Assembly: GCF_001700435.1 (NCBI RefSeq)
Contig: NZ_LYPC01000018.1
Span: forward strand, 450 to 49,456
DNA length: 49,007 bases
Direction: 5' to 3'
DNA from: Paenibacillus pectinilyticus
Lineage (GTDB): Bacteria; Bacillota; Bacilli; Paenibacillales; NBRC-103111
A model generated the notes under the pieces. That model did no database searches. It was not told the DNA's origin and worked only from the letters and a program-made list of their open reading frames with translations. This document shows, one piece after another, positions 1 to 7,276 of this stretch (the stretch's first letter is position 1; each line of letters starts with the position of its first letter). The position numbers and the translations under genes are program-made.

Positions 1-158
1 CCTACAATTTCCGTCTCGCTCTCGCGACCGGACTTACAATATAGCATAATCATCCAACCAGATGCAAGCTTTATTTTCTACAAATTTCGTTGAAAACTGC
101 AACCCGTTTTGGCCGGATCAGTAATATACCATGGGCAAGTAGATTATGCAACACCTTT

Positions 159-437
159 TCAAAAAGAATATCGATTGAGTTCTTGCTCCACAAGTTCTTG
201 TTCAAACTGCTCTTTTAGAGAATCATTGCTTGGCGAAGTGGAAAGCCCCATTTCCTTGAACTCACGAATCAAATTCTGAATCTCATGAAGATTACCTTCC
301 TTCACATAATGCTCGGTCTGATTAATGACATGAAACGCCATAGCCTGATAAGCATCCGTGAAGCTCTGATCAATTCCCTCTGCACCTCTGTAATCCGCAT
401 AATACCGTTTAAATGTATCCATCAAGCTTTCATCCAT
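159..437 (-). CDS. Small hypothetical protein, 92 aa
   Basis: I do not recognise this family. The frame is open further upstream, but ATG at 437 is preferred because AAAGGAG lies about 10 nt before it, and the protein from there (MDESLMDTF...) is acidic and helix-friendly. The longer N-terminus is cysteine-rich and looks like read-through of leader sequence. There is no signal peptide, membrane segment or metal-binding motif. It is rich in Glu, Gln and Asn with regular hydrophobic spacing, so a small cytosolic helical protein is likely. It lies downstream of the S-layer-type gene on the same strand, with a probable terminator between them, so it is probably transcribed on its own. Confidence 0.6.
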   Translation of the reverse strand: MDESLMDTFKRYYADYRGAEGIDQSFTDAYQAMAFHVINQTEHYVKEGNLHEIQNLIREFKEMGLSTSPSNDSLKEQFEQELVEQELNRYSF

Positions 438-493
438 CCTAAAACCACTCCTTTCATCATATAGATTAGCTTCCCACCTTCCCTGCCAAATTA

Positions 494-542
494 TGCAAGA
501 AAAAGCACAACAAGCCCCCTGCATATGAAGCAAGGAGCTTGT
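494..542 (-). terminator. Probable intrinsic terminator after the SLH gene
   Basis: On the minus strand, arms ACAAGCTCCT and AGGGGGCTTGT pair with one bulge around a loop of about 12 nt. A T-rich run (GCTTTTTC) follows. It lies about 75 bp past the stop of the SLH gene and overlaps the leader of the next small gene. Confidence 0.55.
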
Positions 543-616
543 CGGTAAAAAACGTTCTAACCTTTTCTATCTCTAATATTTCTATCTCTAATGTAGGAAG
601 ACGAATTGTCTATCTC

Positions 617-1825
617 TTATTTAACATCAATTGTTGTAACGGATTGATTTTGACCTTTCAACTGAATCAAATGACCAGCTGTAAAGTTAGCAAGATTTCC
701 TGTCAAAGCAAACGTTGTCGCCACGTTGTAAGTCGTTGTTTGGTTGACACCATTCACGTTTTGCGTGATGGAGATTGTAGCAATTTTGCCTTGTGCATTA
801 ATTGTAGTTGCAGTTAGTGTACCAAGGATATCGAAAGTCGTATTTACCGGAGCTGAGCCCGTTACTTCTGCAAAGACAACTGTATTATTGTATAAACGTA
901 CTTTCACCGTGTCGCCTACAGCAATATCAGAAGCAGCTACTTTCACACCGTTACGCAAAATGAATGCATCTGGGTGAAGCGTATATACAGTAGTTGTACC
1001 ATTTGTTGTTAAGGAAAGTACATTGTTATACACAGCTGTGTTTACTGTTCCTGTTTTTGTATTTTGGTCTTGATCTGGCAATTGCTCACCTGTACGATCC
1101 AACAATGCTGCTAGTTGTGCACGAGTTACATTTTGTTCTGGTCTGAAGCTGTTATCTTCAAAGCCGTTTACTAGACCTTTATCAACCGCTTCTTTCACAT
1201 AACCTACAGAGCCAGCAGGAATTTTCTTAGCATCTGTAAAAGTAAGCGTACTGTTCATTTTCGTTTTAGCTTCTGCATCTAATTTCAATGCTTTCACTAA
1301 TAGGGTTGTTGCCCATAGACGATTCGCTTCTTGGTTCGGTTGAACGCTATCATCGCTTTCAGTGAATAGGTCATTCTCAAGCGCTACAGCAACATAACCG
1401 ACTGCCCAAGCAGGGATTTTGTCTGCATCTTTAAAATTCAATTTTGTTGCCATTTCGGCAGCAGATTCCGCTTGATCACGTAATCCCATCAAACGAACGG
1501 CAGCGGTAATTGCTTCGATACGGCTAACGGATTTGTCTGGTTTGAAAGATCCATCTTCATAACCTTCAAAAACACGCTTGGATGCCAAGCTAGCGATATA
1601 ACGCATAGCCCATTGTGCATTTTTCATATCATTGAAATTAATATTAATTGTAATGTTCGTGTTCCCTTTGGCATCATATTTATCATTTTTTTGACTATAG
1701 TTGTTATTATTTCCTTTGTTATCTTTATCATGGCTTCCATTTGCAAATGCGGCAGTTCCGCCACCCAATGCCATTGTTAATACTAAACCTGTAGCTACGA
1801 CTTTTTTCATAAGTTTGTTTTTCAT
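617..1825 (-). CDS. S-layer homology (SLH) domain exoprotein
   Basis: A 402-aa secreted cell-surface protein. Residues 1-28 form a signal peptide (two Lys-rich stretches, a hydrophobic core, cleavage near AFA|NG). Residues 29-60 are a low-complexity Asn/Lys/Asp linker. Three SLH repeats follow at about 64-115, 128-185 and 192-245, each with the usual pattern (FxD...WA..YI..L...G...G..DGSFxP...xRxE). SLH trimers normally bind pyruvylated secondary wall polymer. Residues 255-402 hold two similar beta-rich segments, both opening with GT(V/L) and closing with a (V/L)xLxxxxxxVxxxxV-like strand, which suggests a tandem duplication. The start has GGGAG about 11 nt upstream. No enzymatic motif is visible, so the role is structural or adhesive by inference. 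Confidence 0.9.
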   Translation of the reverse strand: MKNKLMKKVVATGLVLTMALGGGTAAFANGSHDKDNKGNNNNYSQKNDKYDAKGNTNITININFNDMKNAQWAMRYIASLASKRVFEGYEDGSFKPDKSVSRIEAITAAVRLMGLRDQAESAAEMATKLNFKDADKIPAWAVGYVAVALENDLFTESDDSVQPNQEANRLWATTLLVKALKLDAEAKTKMNSTLTFTDAKKIPAGSVGYVKEAVDKGLVNGFEDNSFRPEQNVTRAQLAALLDRTGEQLPDQDQNTKTGTVNTAVYNNVLSLTTNGTTTVYTLHPDAFILRNGVKVAASDIAVGDTVKVRLYNNTVVFAEVTGSAPVNTTFDILGTLTATTINAQGKIATISITQNVNGVNQTTTYNVATTFALTGNLANFTAGHLIQLKGQNQSVTTIDVK

Positions 1826-1869
1826 TTAGAAAATCTCTCCCTTATTCAATATGATGTTATGCATAAGAT

Positions 1870-1922
1870 GGAGCCTTCGCGAAGGGTTCCTGGTTATGCT
1901 ACAAGGATTCGCCAAGGCTTGT
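1870..1922. other. Paired hairpins in the SLH / FAD-oxidoreductase divergent region
   Basis: The 213-bp region between the divergent SLH and oxidoreductase genes holds two small inverted repeats. One is centred on CCTTCGCGAAGG with outer GGA/TCC arms (1870-1890). The other has ACAAG/CTTGT arms (1901-1922). Either could be part of the SLH mRNA leader or a regulator site. I could not match them to a known riboswitch. Confidence 0.35.
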
Positions 1923-1994
1923 CATTTTTTGGGGGTGTTGGTTTGAAATCTTTTAAAATCAAATCTCAAAGTCTATTAAAACCCCAGTGAAACT

Positions 1995-2003
1995 GGTACA
2001 CTA
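1995..2003 (+). promoter_or_regulatory. Possible extended -10 promoter of the FAD oxidoreductase
   Basis: TGGTACACT fits an extended -10 (TGnTAnAnT) about 36 nt before the start codon at 2039. It directly follows a small CCAGT-GAA-ACTGG palindrome (1984-1996). No good -35 box is visible. Confidence 0.3.
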
Positions 2004-2038
2004 AAGCCATATAGACTAACGCTAAAGGAGCTCTTTGT

Positions 2039-3691
2039 ATGCGCTTACGTAACCCACGAGTTCAGCTCGTTCTTGCTCTCGCTTTACTCCTAATCCTTGT
2101 ATCTGCCTTCTCCTTCGGCAAGATTTGGTTCAAACAAGGAAGCGCAAACGTAACTGCTGTAGCTCCAACGGTTACACATCATGACGTACCCGCTGCAAGT
2201 GAAGTGCCGGTTGCTTCAATCCAACCAACGAAAAATGAGAGTGCCGTCACGTATCCGACTGAAAACGTAGATGTCGTCGTGATTGGAAGCGAGTTAGAGG
2301 GACTCTATTTAGCCAGAGCTGCCGCGGATGAAGGTCTGAAAGTGAAAATACTAGATCCGCATCCAGCATTCGGTGGGCAAATTCTTCAAAGTCAGATGTT
2401 GTTTCTAGATGAAACACGTGATGATCAAGGGCACCTGCTCGTGCAGGGCCGTGCGAAAGAACTTTTCGATGGCTTCCGCAATGCCAAGATTCGCAAGCTG
2501 TCTGAATTTACAACTTACATGAATAAGTTAAGCAAGGATATCCCCATCGAATCCGGCATAACCATTCAAGATATTGAGCAAGTCGAGACACCCGATTATA
2601 TGCACAAAATTCCATCTATCCTCTATCGTACGAACAGCAATGAGGTTAAGAAGATAACAGCCTCTTATTGGGTTGACAATAGTGATATGGCCGCATTACT
2701 TAGCCGGTTAGATACGAAGCGTCTCCCAGGCCTTGAGAAGTTCTACGGTCAGAAAAACATCGAATACATGAGTGCCGGTATGATGATGAAGTTCAAAAAT
2801 GTCGATTGGAAGAAATTTAATACGACGTTCAATTCATTAAAACCTGAAGAAAAATCCAAACAATTCGGCGGTGGCAGTGTCAATGACAGCTATGCCATTG
2901 GTTTAAGCGGAATGACGAAAGCGTATCATGCTTCTAATGATCGTGTTTTCTTACGAGGTCTCAATGCTGTCAACCAGCGAGACGGAGAAGTCCTTATTAA
3001 CGCATTGCTCATCTATACGGTGGATCCTGCCAATGCAGCTTCCGTACAAGAAGCCGTCAACTTAGGAAATAAAGAAACCGCGCTGATTCTACAGCATTTC
3101 CGCAAGACTTTACCAGGGTGGGAGAAAGCTGAACTAGGCGAACTGCCAACTTATCCTTACATTCGTGAGTATAATCACTATGAAATGGATTACACGCTGA
3201 AACCATCTGACCTCCTCGCAGGTACGATGTTCTGGGATAATGTAAGCATTGGCGGCTATCCCCTTGATTTGCAAGGAACGAGTGCGAACAAGTGGGGCAT
3301 TGAGATGGGACGCCCAGATAAATACGGCATGCCATTGCGCAGCTTTTTGCTCAAAAATTATGAGAATGTTATCGCTGCTGGGAAAAATGTAGGCTCATCA
3401 GCCATTGCTTATGGCAGTACTCGTATTCAACCGAACACTAGTTTAGCCGCTGAATCCATTGGTGTTATCCTAGGTCAACTACATGGTAAGCAAAAGCTTC
3501 GGGAAATCACACCAGATCAAATGGCTACACTTCACCAATACCTAGCCGCTCATTATCAAATCAAACTGACTGGCGTGACAGCAACGAACAAAATTGCCGG
3601 TTGGAACGAAGAAGAAATCCGAAAGCTAGATGCAGGCGAGATTACTTATCCGAGCTACATTCAAACCCGAAAAAAACCAGCAGTTAAATAA
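2039..3691 (+). CDS. Exported/anchored FAD-dependent oxidoreductase
   Basis: 550 aa. Residues 9-30 are a hydrophobic signal or anchor segment, followed by a Ser/Thr/Pro/Val-rich linker to about 75, which places the enzyme outside the membrane. From about 78 there is a Rossmann beta-alpha-beta unit (VDVVVIGSELEG) ending in an acidic residue (KILD), then GGQI, as in the FAD_oxidored family. The Gly motif is G-S-E-L-E-G, so the middle Gly of GxGxxG is replaced. A conserved-looking C-terminal stretch (GKNVGSSAIAYGSTRIQPN) resembles the second FAD-contacting segment of such proteins. AAAGGAG sits 8 nt before ATG. It stands alone, with a terminator-like hairpin after it. Substrate and electron acceptor are unknown. 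Confidence 0.8.
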   Translation: MRLRNPRVQLVLALALLLILVSAFSFGKIWFKQGSANVTAVAPTVTHHDVPAASEVPVASIQPTKNESAVTYPTENVDVVVIGSELEGLYLARAAADEGLKVKILDPHPAFGGQILQSQMLFLDETRDDQGHLLVQGRAKELFDGFRNAKIRKLSEFTTYMNKLSKDIPIESGITIQDIEQVETPDYMHKIPSILYRTNSNEVKKITASYWVDNSDMAALLSRLDTKRLPGLEKFYGQKNIEYMSAGMMMKFKNVDWKKFNTTFNSLKPEEKSKQFGGGSVNDSYAIGLSGMTKAYHASNDRVFLRGLNAVNQRDGEVLINALLIYTVDPANAASVQEAVNLGNKETALILQHFRKTLPGWEKAELGELPTYPYIREYNHYEMDYTLKPSDLLAGTMFWDNVSIGGYPLDLQGTSANKWGIEMGRPDKYGMPLRSFLLKNYENVIAAGKNVGSSAIAYGSTRIQPNTSLAAESIGVILGQLHGKQKLREITPDQMATLHQYLAAHYQIKLTGVTATNKIAGWNEEEIRKLDAGEITYPSYIQTRKKPAVK

Positions 3692-3692
3692 A

Positions 3693-3706
3693 ATTCACTT
3701 ATAAAC
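3693..3706 (+). repeat. 14-nt direct repeat, copy 1 (candidate DeoR operator)
   Basis: ATTCACTTATAAAC occurs here and again, identical, 110 nt downstream at 3803. The two copies flank the promoter of the DeoR operon. Confidence 0.5.
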
Positions 3707-3708
3707 TG

Positions 3709-3746
3709 TGCCAGCGTTAGTTTAACGTGATGTACGGTTTTTTTTC
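3709..3746 (+). terminator. Weak intrinsic terminator after the FAD oxidoreductase
   Basis: A short stem (CGTT-AGTTT-AACG, with outer CC/GG pairing) is followed by a run of eight T. The stem is short but the U tract is strong, and it sits 18 nt past the stop codon. Confidence 0.5.
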
Positions 3747-3758
3747 TTGAAATAAGTA

Positions 3759-3787
3759 TTGAAAGTAAGGCAATAAGGGATTACAAT
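3759..3787 (+). promoter_or_regulatory. SigA-type promoter of the deoR-HAD-MFS operon
   Basis: TTGAAA (3759-3764) and TACAAT (3782-3787) are separated by exactly 17 nt, and each matches consensus at 5 of 6 bases. The predicted start point near 3794 is followed by the second copy of the 14-nt repeat. Confidence 0.65.
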
Positions 3788-3802
3788 AAGCAATATACTT
3801 AT

Positions 3803-3816
3803 ATTCACTTATAAAC
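3803..3816 (+). promoter_or_regulatory. 14-nt direct repeat, copy 2 (candidate DeoR operator)
   Basis: A second identical copy of ATTCACTTATAAAC, placed just downstream of the predicted transcription start and upstream of the deoR-type RBS. CTTATA also recurs at 3798 and 3808, giving a short internal repetition typical of a repressor binding region. Autoregulation by the adjacent DeoR protein is inferred. Confidence 0.45.
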
Positions 3817-3841
3817 GCTTAAGTAAAGGAGGTGCATATCC

Positions 3842-4618
3842 TTGTTTCAAGAAGAACGTCTGCATGCGATTCTCGATTACTTAAAATCAAATAAGCGTAT
3901 CTCCGTAGATCTAATCTGCGAGTTATATGATGTTTCACGAGATACTGCTAGACGAGACATGGTTAAATTAGAAGAGCAAGGCTCGATCGTACGCACACGA
4001 GGCGGCGCGATTCTTCCAACACTTTCTAAAGAAGTCGGCAATTATGATCAACGTCTGCAAGCGGAATCCTCATCAAAGCTCACGATTGGCAAGACAGCTG
4101 CCGCTTTAGCGAAAGATGGCGATTACCTTATGATGGATGCGTCTACTACCGTTTTACATGCTGCCACTGCCCTGACCTCCAAGAACAACATTGTCGTCAC
4201 AAGCTCTATCGAAACGGCGGCCATTCTCACCCGTAAAGATGAAATTACGATTCATATGCTCGGCGGTGTGCTGGATAATAAGCATCACAGTGTATATGGT
4301 GCTAAAGCGATTGAAATGTTAAAAGAATATCACGTCGATAAGCTTTTCATTGGTACCTGTGGCATATCGCAAGACGGACTCTCCTGCCCTAATGAGGAGG
4401 ATTGTTATTTAGTCAGGGCCATGATGCAGCATGCGGATCAAGTGATCGTGCTCGCGGATCATTCAAAGTTCGGCAAACGATTGTTCCATCATGTCGTTGG
4501 TTTTGAAAGTATTGATATTCTTGTCACGGATCAAGCACTGAGTGAGGAAATGAAAGAACGTTTATTAGCCAATGAGGTTGAAATTGTACTTGCAGGAGGA
4601 GATAACGACCATGATTAA
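3842..4618 (+). CDS. DeoR-family transcriptional regulator
   Basis: 258 aa, starting at TTG with AAGGAGGTG 7 nt upstream. Residues 1-58 are the DeoR winged helix-turn-helix (ERLHAILDYLK..., SVDLICELYDVSRDTARRDMVKLE, then RGGA). The rest is the DeoRC sugar-phosphate sensor fold, which is related to ribose-phosphate isomerase. Full length for the family. The stop overlaps the start of the HAD phosphatase by 8 nt, and that gene overlaps an MFS transporter, so the three form one translationally coupled operon. The natural inference is a repressor that responds to a phosphorylated sugar and controls this operon through the repeats at 3693 and 3803. Confidence 0.9.
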   Translation: MFQEERLHAILDYLKSNKRISVDLICELYDVSRDTARRDMVKLEEQGSIVRTRGGAILPTLSKEVGNYDQRLQAESSSKLTIGKTAAALAKDGDYLMMDASTTVLHAATALTSKNNIVVTSSIETAAILTRKDEITIHMLGGVLDNKHHSVYGAKAIEMLKEYHVDKLFIGTCGISQDGLSCPNEEDCYLVRAMMQHADQVIVLADHSKFGKRLFHHVVGFESIDILVTDQALSEEMKERLLANEVEIVLAGGDNDHD

Positions 4619-5435
4619 ACTCATCGTTAGTGATTTGGACGGCACGTTGCTAGATCATCATAAGAAAGTAACCCAGCGGGAGATCGATACCCTGCAACAA
4701 GTGAAGGAATCAGGCATTACCCTTTGTTTAGCCTCAGGAAGAATGAATTTAGAAATGCAGCGAGTCCTTCAGGAGATCGATCATCAAGCTCATTCCGTCT
4801 CTCAAAATGGCGCTTTTATCCACTTAGTGGATGGGACACTTTTGCAATCAAAACTATTCGAGCCATCTCTAGCTACGCGTGTTTACCAGCTTTTCAAAGA
4901 TGCAGATGTCGTTCAATTCATTTGTTCCGGTGATGCCAACTATATCGAAAGACTCAGCCCGGCAGCGGACGCGATCCAAGTCAGAATGTTTGAACCTTTT
5001 ATCGTGCAAAACGACATGGAGCAGGCGCTGCAGGAAGCTTTTCCGGTTTGTAAATTTTCCTTATTTGGCAGCTTAGATATTTTATTAGGACTCAAGGCTC
5101 TGTTAGAAAAAGAACTCGGGGATCAATTGGACATTTATTTGTCAGATAAAGATTGTCTCGACATTATGCCTCACCAAGTTTCCAAAGGAAGTTCCCTGCT
5201 CACCCTGCTTACTCATTTAGGTTTGAAGCCTGAGGAGATCGCCTGTGTTGGAGATTCCTTCAATGATGTCTCCATGTTCCGCATTACACCACATAGCTTC
5301 GCGATGAATTCCGCACATCCCGATGTAAAAAAGCATGCCTCCTTCCAAGTGAATTCGGTATCCGAAGTGATTGCGCATGTATTAGCTCATAATGAAAAAT
5401 GGACAAATGAACTTAAAGGAACCACGTCATTATGA
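4611..5435 (+). CDS. HAD-superfamily Cof-type sugar phosphatase
   Basis: 274 aa from ATG 4611, with GGAGGAG about 9 nt upstream inside the end of the DeoR gene. The HAD motifs are complete: motif I DLDGTLLD near the N-terminus (catalytic Asp pair), motif II LASGR, motif III Lys in SKGSSL, and motif IV GDSFNDVSM. The insert between II and III is the large C2B-type cap of the Cof / IIB subfamily. Members dephosphorylate sugar phosphates or pyridoxal phosphate in the cytosol. Tight coupling to a DeoR regulator and an MFS permease suggests action on a phosphorylated sugar linked to that transporter. The exact substrate cannot be read from sequence. Confidence 0.88.
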   Translation: MIKLIVSDLDGTLLDHHKKVTQREIDTLQQVKESGITLCLASGRMNLEMQRVLQEIDHQAHSVSQNGAFIHLVDGTLLQSKLFEPSLATRVYQLFKDADVVQFICSGDANYIERLSPAADAIQVRMFEPFIVQNDMEQALQEAFPVCKFSLFGSLDILLGLKALLEKELGDQLDIYLSDKDCLDIMPHQVSKGSSLLTLLTHLGLKPEEIACVGDSFNDVSMFRITPHSFAMNSAHPDVKKHASFQVNSVSEVIAHVLAHNEKWTNELKGTTSL

Positions 5436-6613
5436 AAAGATTGCTGATCATGGGCTGCTTATCTTACTTATTAACAGGCTGTACCCACGTTATTCTGGGG
5501 GCTGTATTGCCTGAATTACTGGCCCATTATGGTCGGAGCTACAGTGGCGGGGGTATACTCGTATTTCTGGAATTTGGCGGCTTCATGATAGGTGTACTTT
5601 CAATGCCTTTTCTAATTCGGCGTATCAGTCGGAGAAGTACGATTACATTGGCTTTTGTCTGTTTATTCATTGCGATGCTGTCGATTGCCTTATTACCTCC
5701 CTGGCCGTTATTCATAGGCCTAACTTTCATGGCTGGTGTCTCTTTCGGACTCGTGGAGTCCAGCATTAGCACCTTTGTTTTAATGGCTGCCAAAGAGCAA
5801 CAAGCGGTTGCCTTCAGCAAACTTGAAGTATTCTTCGGGCTTGGCGCATTATTCATGCCGCTCGTCTCTAGCCTGCTGATTGCTGCTGGTTTATGGAAAT
5901 ATGCCTTCATGCTCTTAGCCATCAGTGCAATTGCAACAGGGATCATTTGGTCGAAGCTCTCCTTAGGCGAACATGATGAATTACTGGCGCATAAGGCGGA
6001 CCGCACGCAGAAAACAATGAAAGCGCCGGTCCTTACCAAGAAGTCTTTACTCTTCTTAGGCTTGCTTATGGCCGTATTCTTCTTATATTGCGGTATGGAA
6101 AATACGATTGTTAATTTCTTACCGTCCATTTTCAAGGATCAGCTTCATGCTTCCAGCTCTATTTCAACGCTTGCGGTAACGGCTTATTGGATAGCGATGG
6201 TTGTGGGCCGGCTATTTACAGGCGTGATCGCGGAGAAAATGACGTATTTCCGTTATTTAGCTGTGTCGTTTGCCGGAAGCTTACTAACGGTACTAGTTTG
6301 GTTATTTAGCACGAGTCTGTGGAGCAGCTTTGCCGTCATTCTCTTATTAGGCATCTTCATGTCCGGCATGTTCGCAGTTGCCCTTATTTATGCCAATCAA
6401 CTGTTGCCAGGACGTACTGAACAAACCACAAGCACGCTCATTGCAGCTGGCGGTTTAGGCGGAGCGATCTTGCCTCTCGGCGTAGGCTGGGGCATGGACC
6501 ACTTCCATGTCGGTGTCTCCATTTGGTTTGTGTTGGTTAGTATGTGTGTGGTGTTTGGGATTATTTTGTACTCGGGTAAGTGGCGCGTGCCAGCATTGCG
6601 ATCTGAAGCTTAA
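5432..6613 (+). CDS. MFS transporter (sugar type, FucP/YfkF-like layout)
   Basis: 393 aa, about 12 hydrophobic segments in two groups of six, with a cytoplasmic loop near residues 180-205 (HDELLAHKADRTQKTMK). The ATG overlaps the HAD stop as ATGA, so translation is coupled. A Lys/Arg-rich turn after TM2 (RRISRRS) matches the conserved MFS loop 2-3. It is the last gene of the DeoR-HAD-MFS operon, closed by a strong bidirectional terminator. Uptake or efflux of a sugar is inferred from the regulator and phosphatase partners. No sequence feature fixes the substrate. Confidence 0.82.
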   Translation: MKRLLIMGCLSYLLTGCTHVILGAVLPELLAHYGRSYSGGGILVFLEFGGFMIGVLSMPFLIRRISRRSTITLAFVCLFIAMLSIALLPPWPLFIGLTFMAGVSFGLVESSISTFVLMAAKEQQAVAFSKLEVFFGLGALFMPLVSSLLIAAGLWKYAFMLLAISAIATGIIWSKLSLGEHDELLAHKADRTQKTMKAPVLTKKSLLFLGLLMAVFFLYCGMENTIVNFLPSIFKDQLHASSSISTLAVTAYWIAMVVGRLFTGVIAEKMTYFRYLAVSFAGSLLTVLVWLFSTSLWSSFAVILLLGIFMSGMFAVALIYANQLLPGRTEQTTSTLIAAGGLGGAILPLGVGWGMDHFHVGVSIWFVLVSMCVVFGIILYSGKWRVPALRSEA

Positions 6614-6621
6614 GAGAAAGA

Positions 6622-6664
6622 GAAAACCCTTCCGTTCCACTTGTGTGGAATTGAAGGGTTTTTC
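6622..6664. terminator. Strong bidirectional terminator
   Basis: AAACCCTTC and GAAGGGTTT form the outer stem and TTCCAC/GTGGAA the inner stem around TTGT. An A run lies on one side and a T run on the other, so it serves both the MFS operon and the convergent membrane-anchored protein gene. Confidence 0.85.
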
Positions 6665-6682
6665 GTATACAAGTCATTATTC

Positions 6683-7228
6683 TTATTGGAATGCCTTTAA
6701 TTGAATCACAATATCCTTGTTCTCAAACACGATATTCTTAATCCCAATTAATTTGGGTAAAAACGATTGCAGTGGAATTTCAACTGGTGCCACCTGAAGC
6801 CACGCACTCGGCAGCTGCCAGTTTCTAATCTGTGTGTTTACATGCTGGATGACCAAGTTTGGCGGCTCCCAAGCTAAGGTAAACGTCGTATGAGCACCAA
6901 TTGGCACCTTATCCTGCCATCTGAGATTCACATCGGCTTCTATTGTAGAACCTTGTAAATTCAGCTTAGCCCCTTCCATGCGAAAATCATTCGGCAGTAC
7001 GCTGTGATCGGCTAGCTGTTTCTTCACCAAATTGTTCACATCGTCTTCTGTTAAACGAACTTCCAGCTTCCGGGAAAGGATGATGTCTGCAACTTTGCTG
7101 CTAATTGAAATCTCCTTGTAGTGGAGATCGAGCGATTCCGTAGGTTTCACATACTGAATGACGATGACTAGCATCACCACAGCGATGACAGCCAGTGCCA
7201 CAATAATAAGTAATATTTTCTTCAGCAT
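6683..7228 (-). CDS. Membrane-anchored YpmS/DUF2140-like protein
   Basis: 181 aa. Residues 4-27 are one transmembrane anchor, and the rest should lie outside the membrane. The body has alternating strands and a short helix with TEDDVNNLVKKQL, the layout of Bacillus YpmS / DUF2140 proteins: N-terminal anchor, then a lipid-carrier-like beta sheet domain with 'L-N-L-Q-G-S-T-I-E-A-D-V' type strands. Assignment is by architecture, not strong identity. It starts 48 bp after the helicase gene on the same strand and may be cotranscribed with it. Function is unknown. Confidence 0.6.
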   Translation of the reverse strand: MLKKILLIIVALAVIAVVMLVIVIQYVKPTESLDLHYKEISISSKVADIILSRKLEVRLTEDDVNNLVKKQLADHSVLPNDFRMEGAKLNLQGSTIEADVNLRWQDKVPIGAHTTFTLAWEPPNLVIQHVNTQIRNWQLPSAWLQVAPVEIPLQSFLPKLIGIKNIVFENKDIVIQLKAFQ

Positions 7229-7276
7229 GTTTCACACCCCGCAGATGATAATGAGTAGCTTACGTTAAGGAGCGTG

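Noticed and set aside
1..158. Possible partial gene at the left edge
   Set aside because: No open frame with codon-like structure or ribosome site was found in this stretch.
1826..2038. Cyclic-di-GMP or other riboswitch before the SLH gene
   Set aside because: The two hairpins do not match any known riboswitch core that I can recognise.
3931..3946. TGTTTCACGAGATACT, a 13-of-16 match to the parS site
   Set aside because: It lies inside the DeoR helix-turn-helix codons, is not palindromic, and the mismatches are in the right half. Coding constraint explains it.
5539..6135. Minus-strand frame inside the MFS transporter gene
   Set aside because: Antisense shadow of the transporter; Lys/Ser-rich with no ribosome site.
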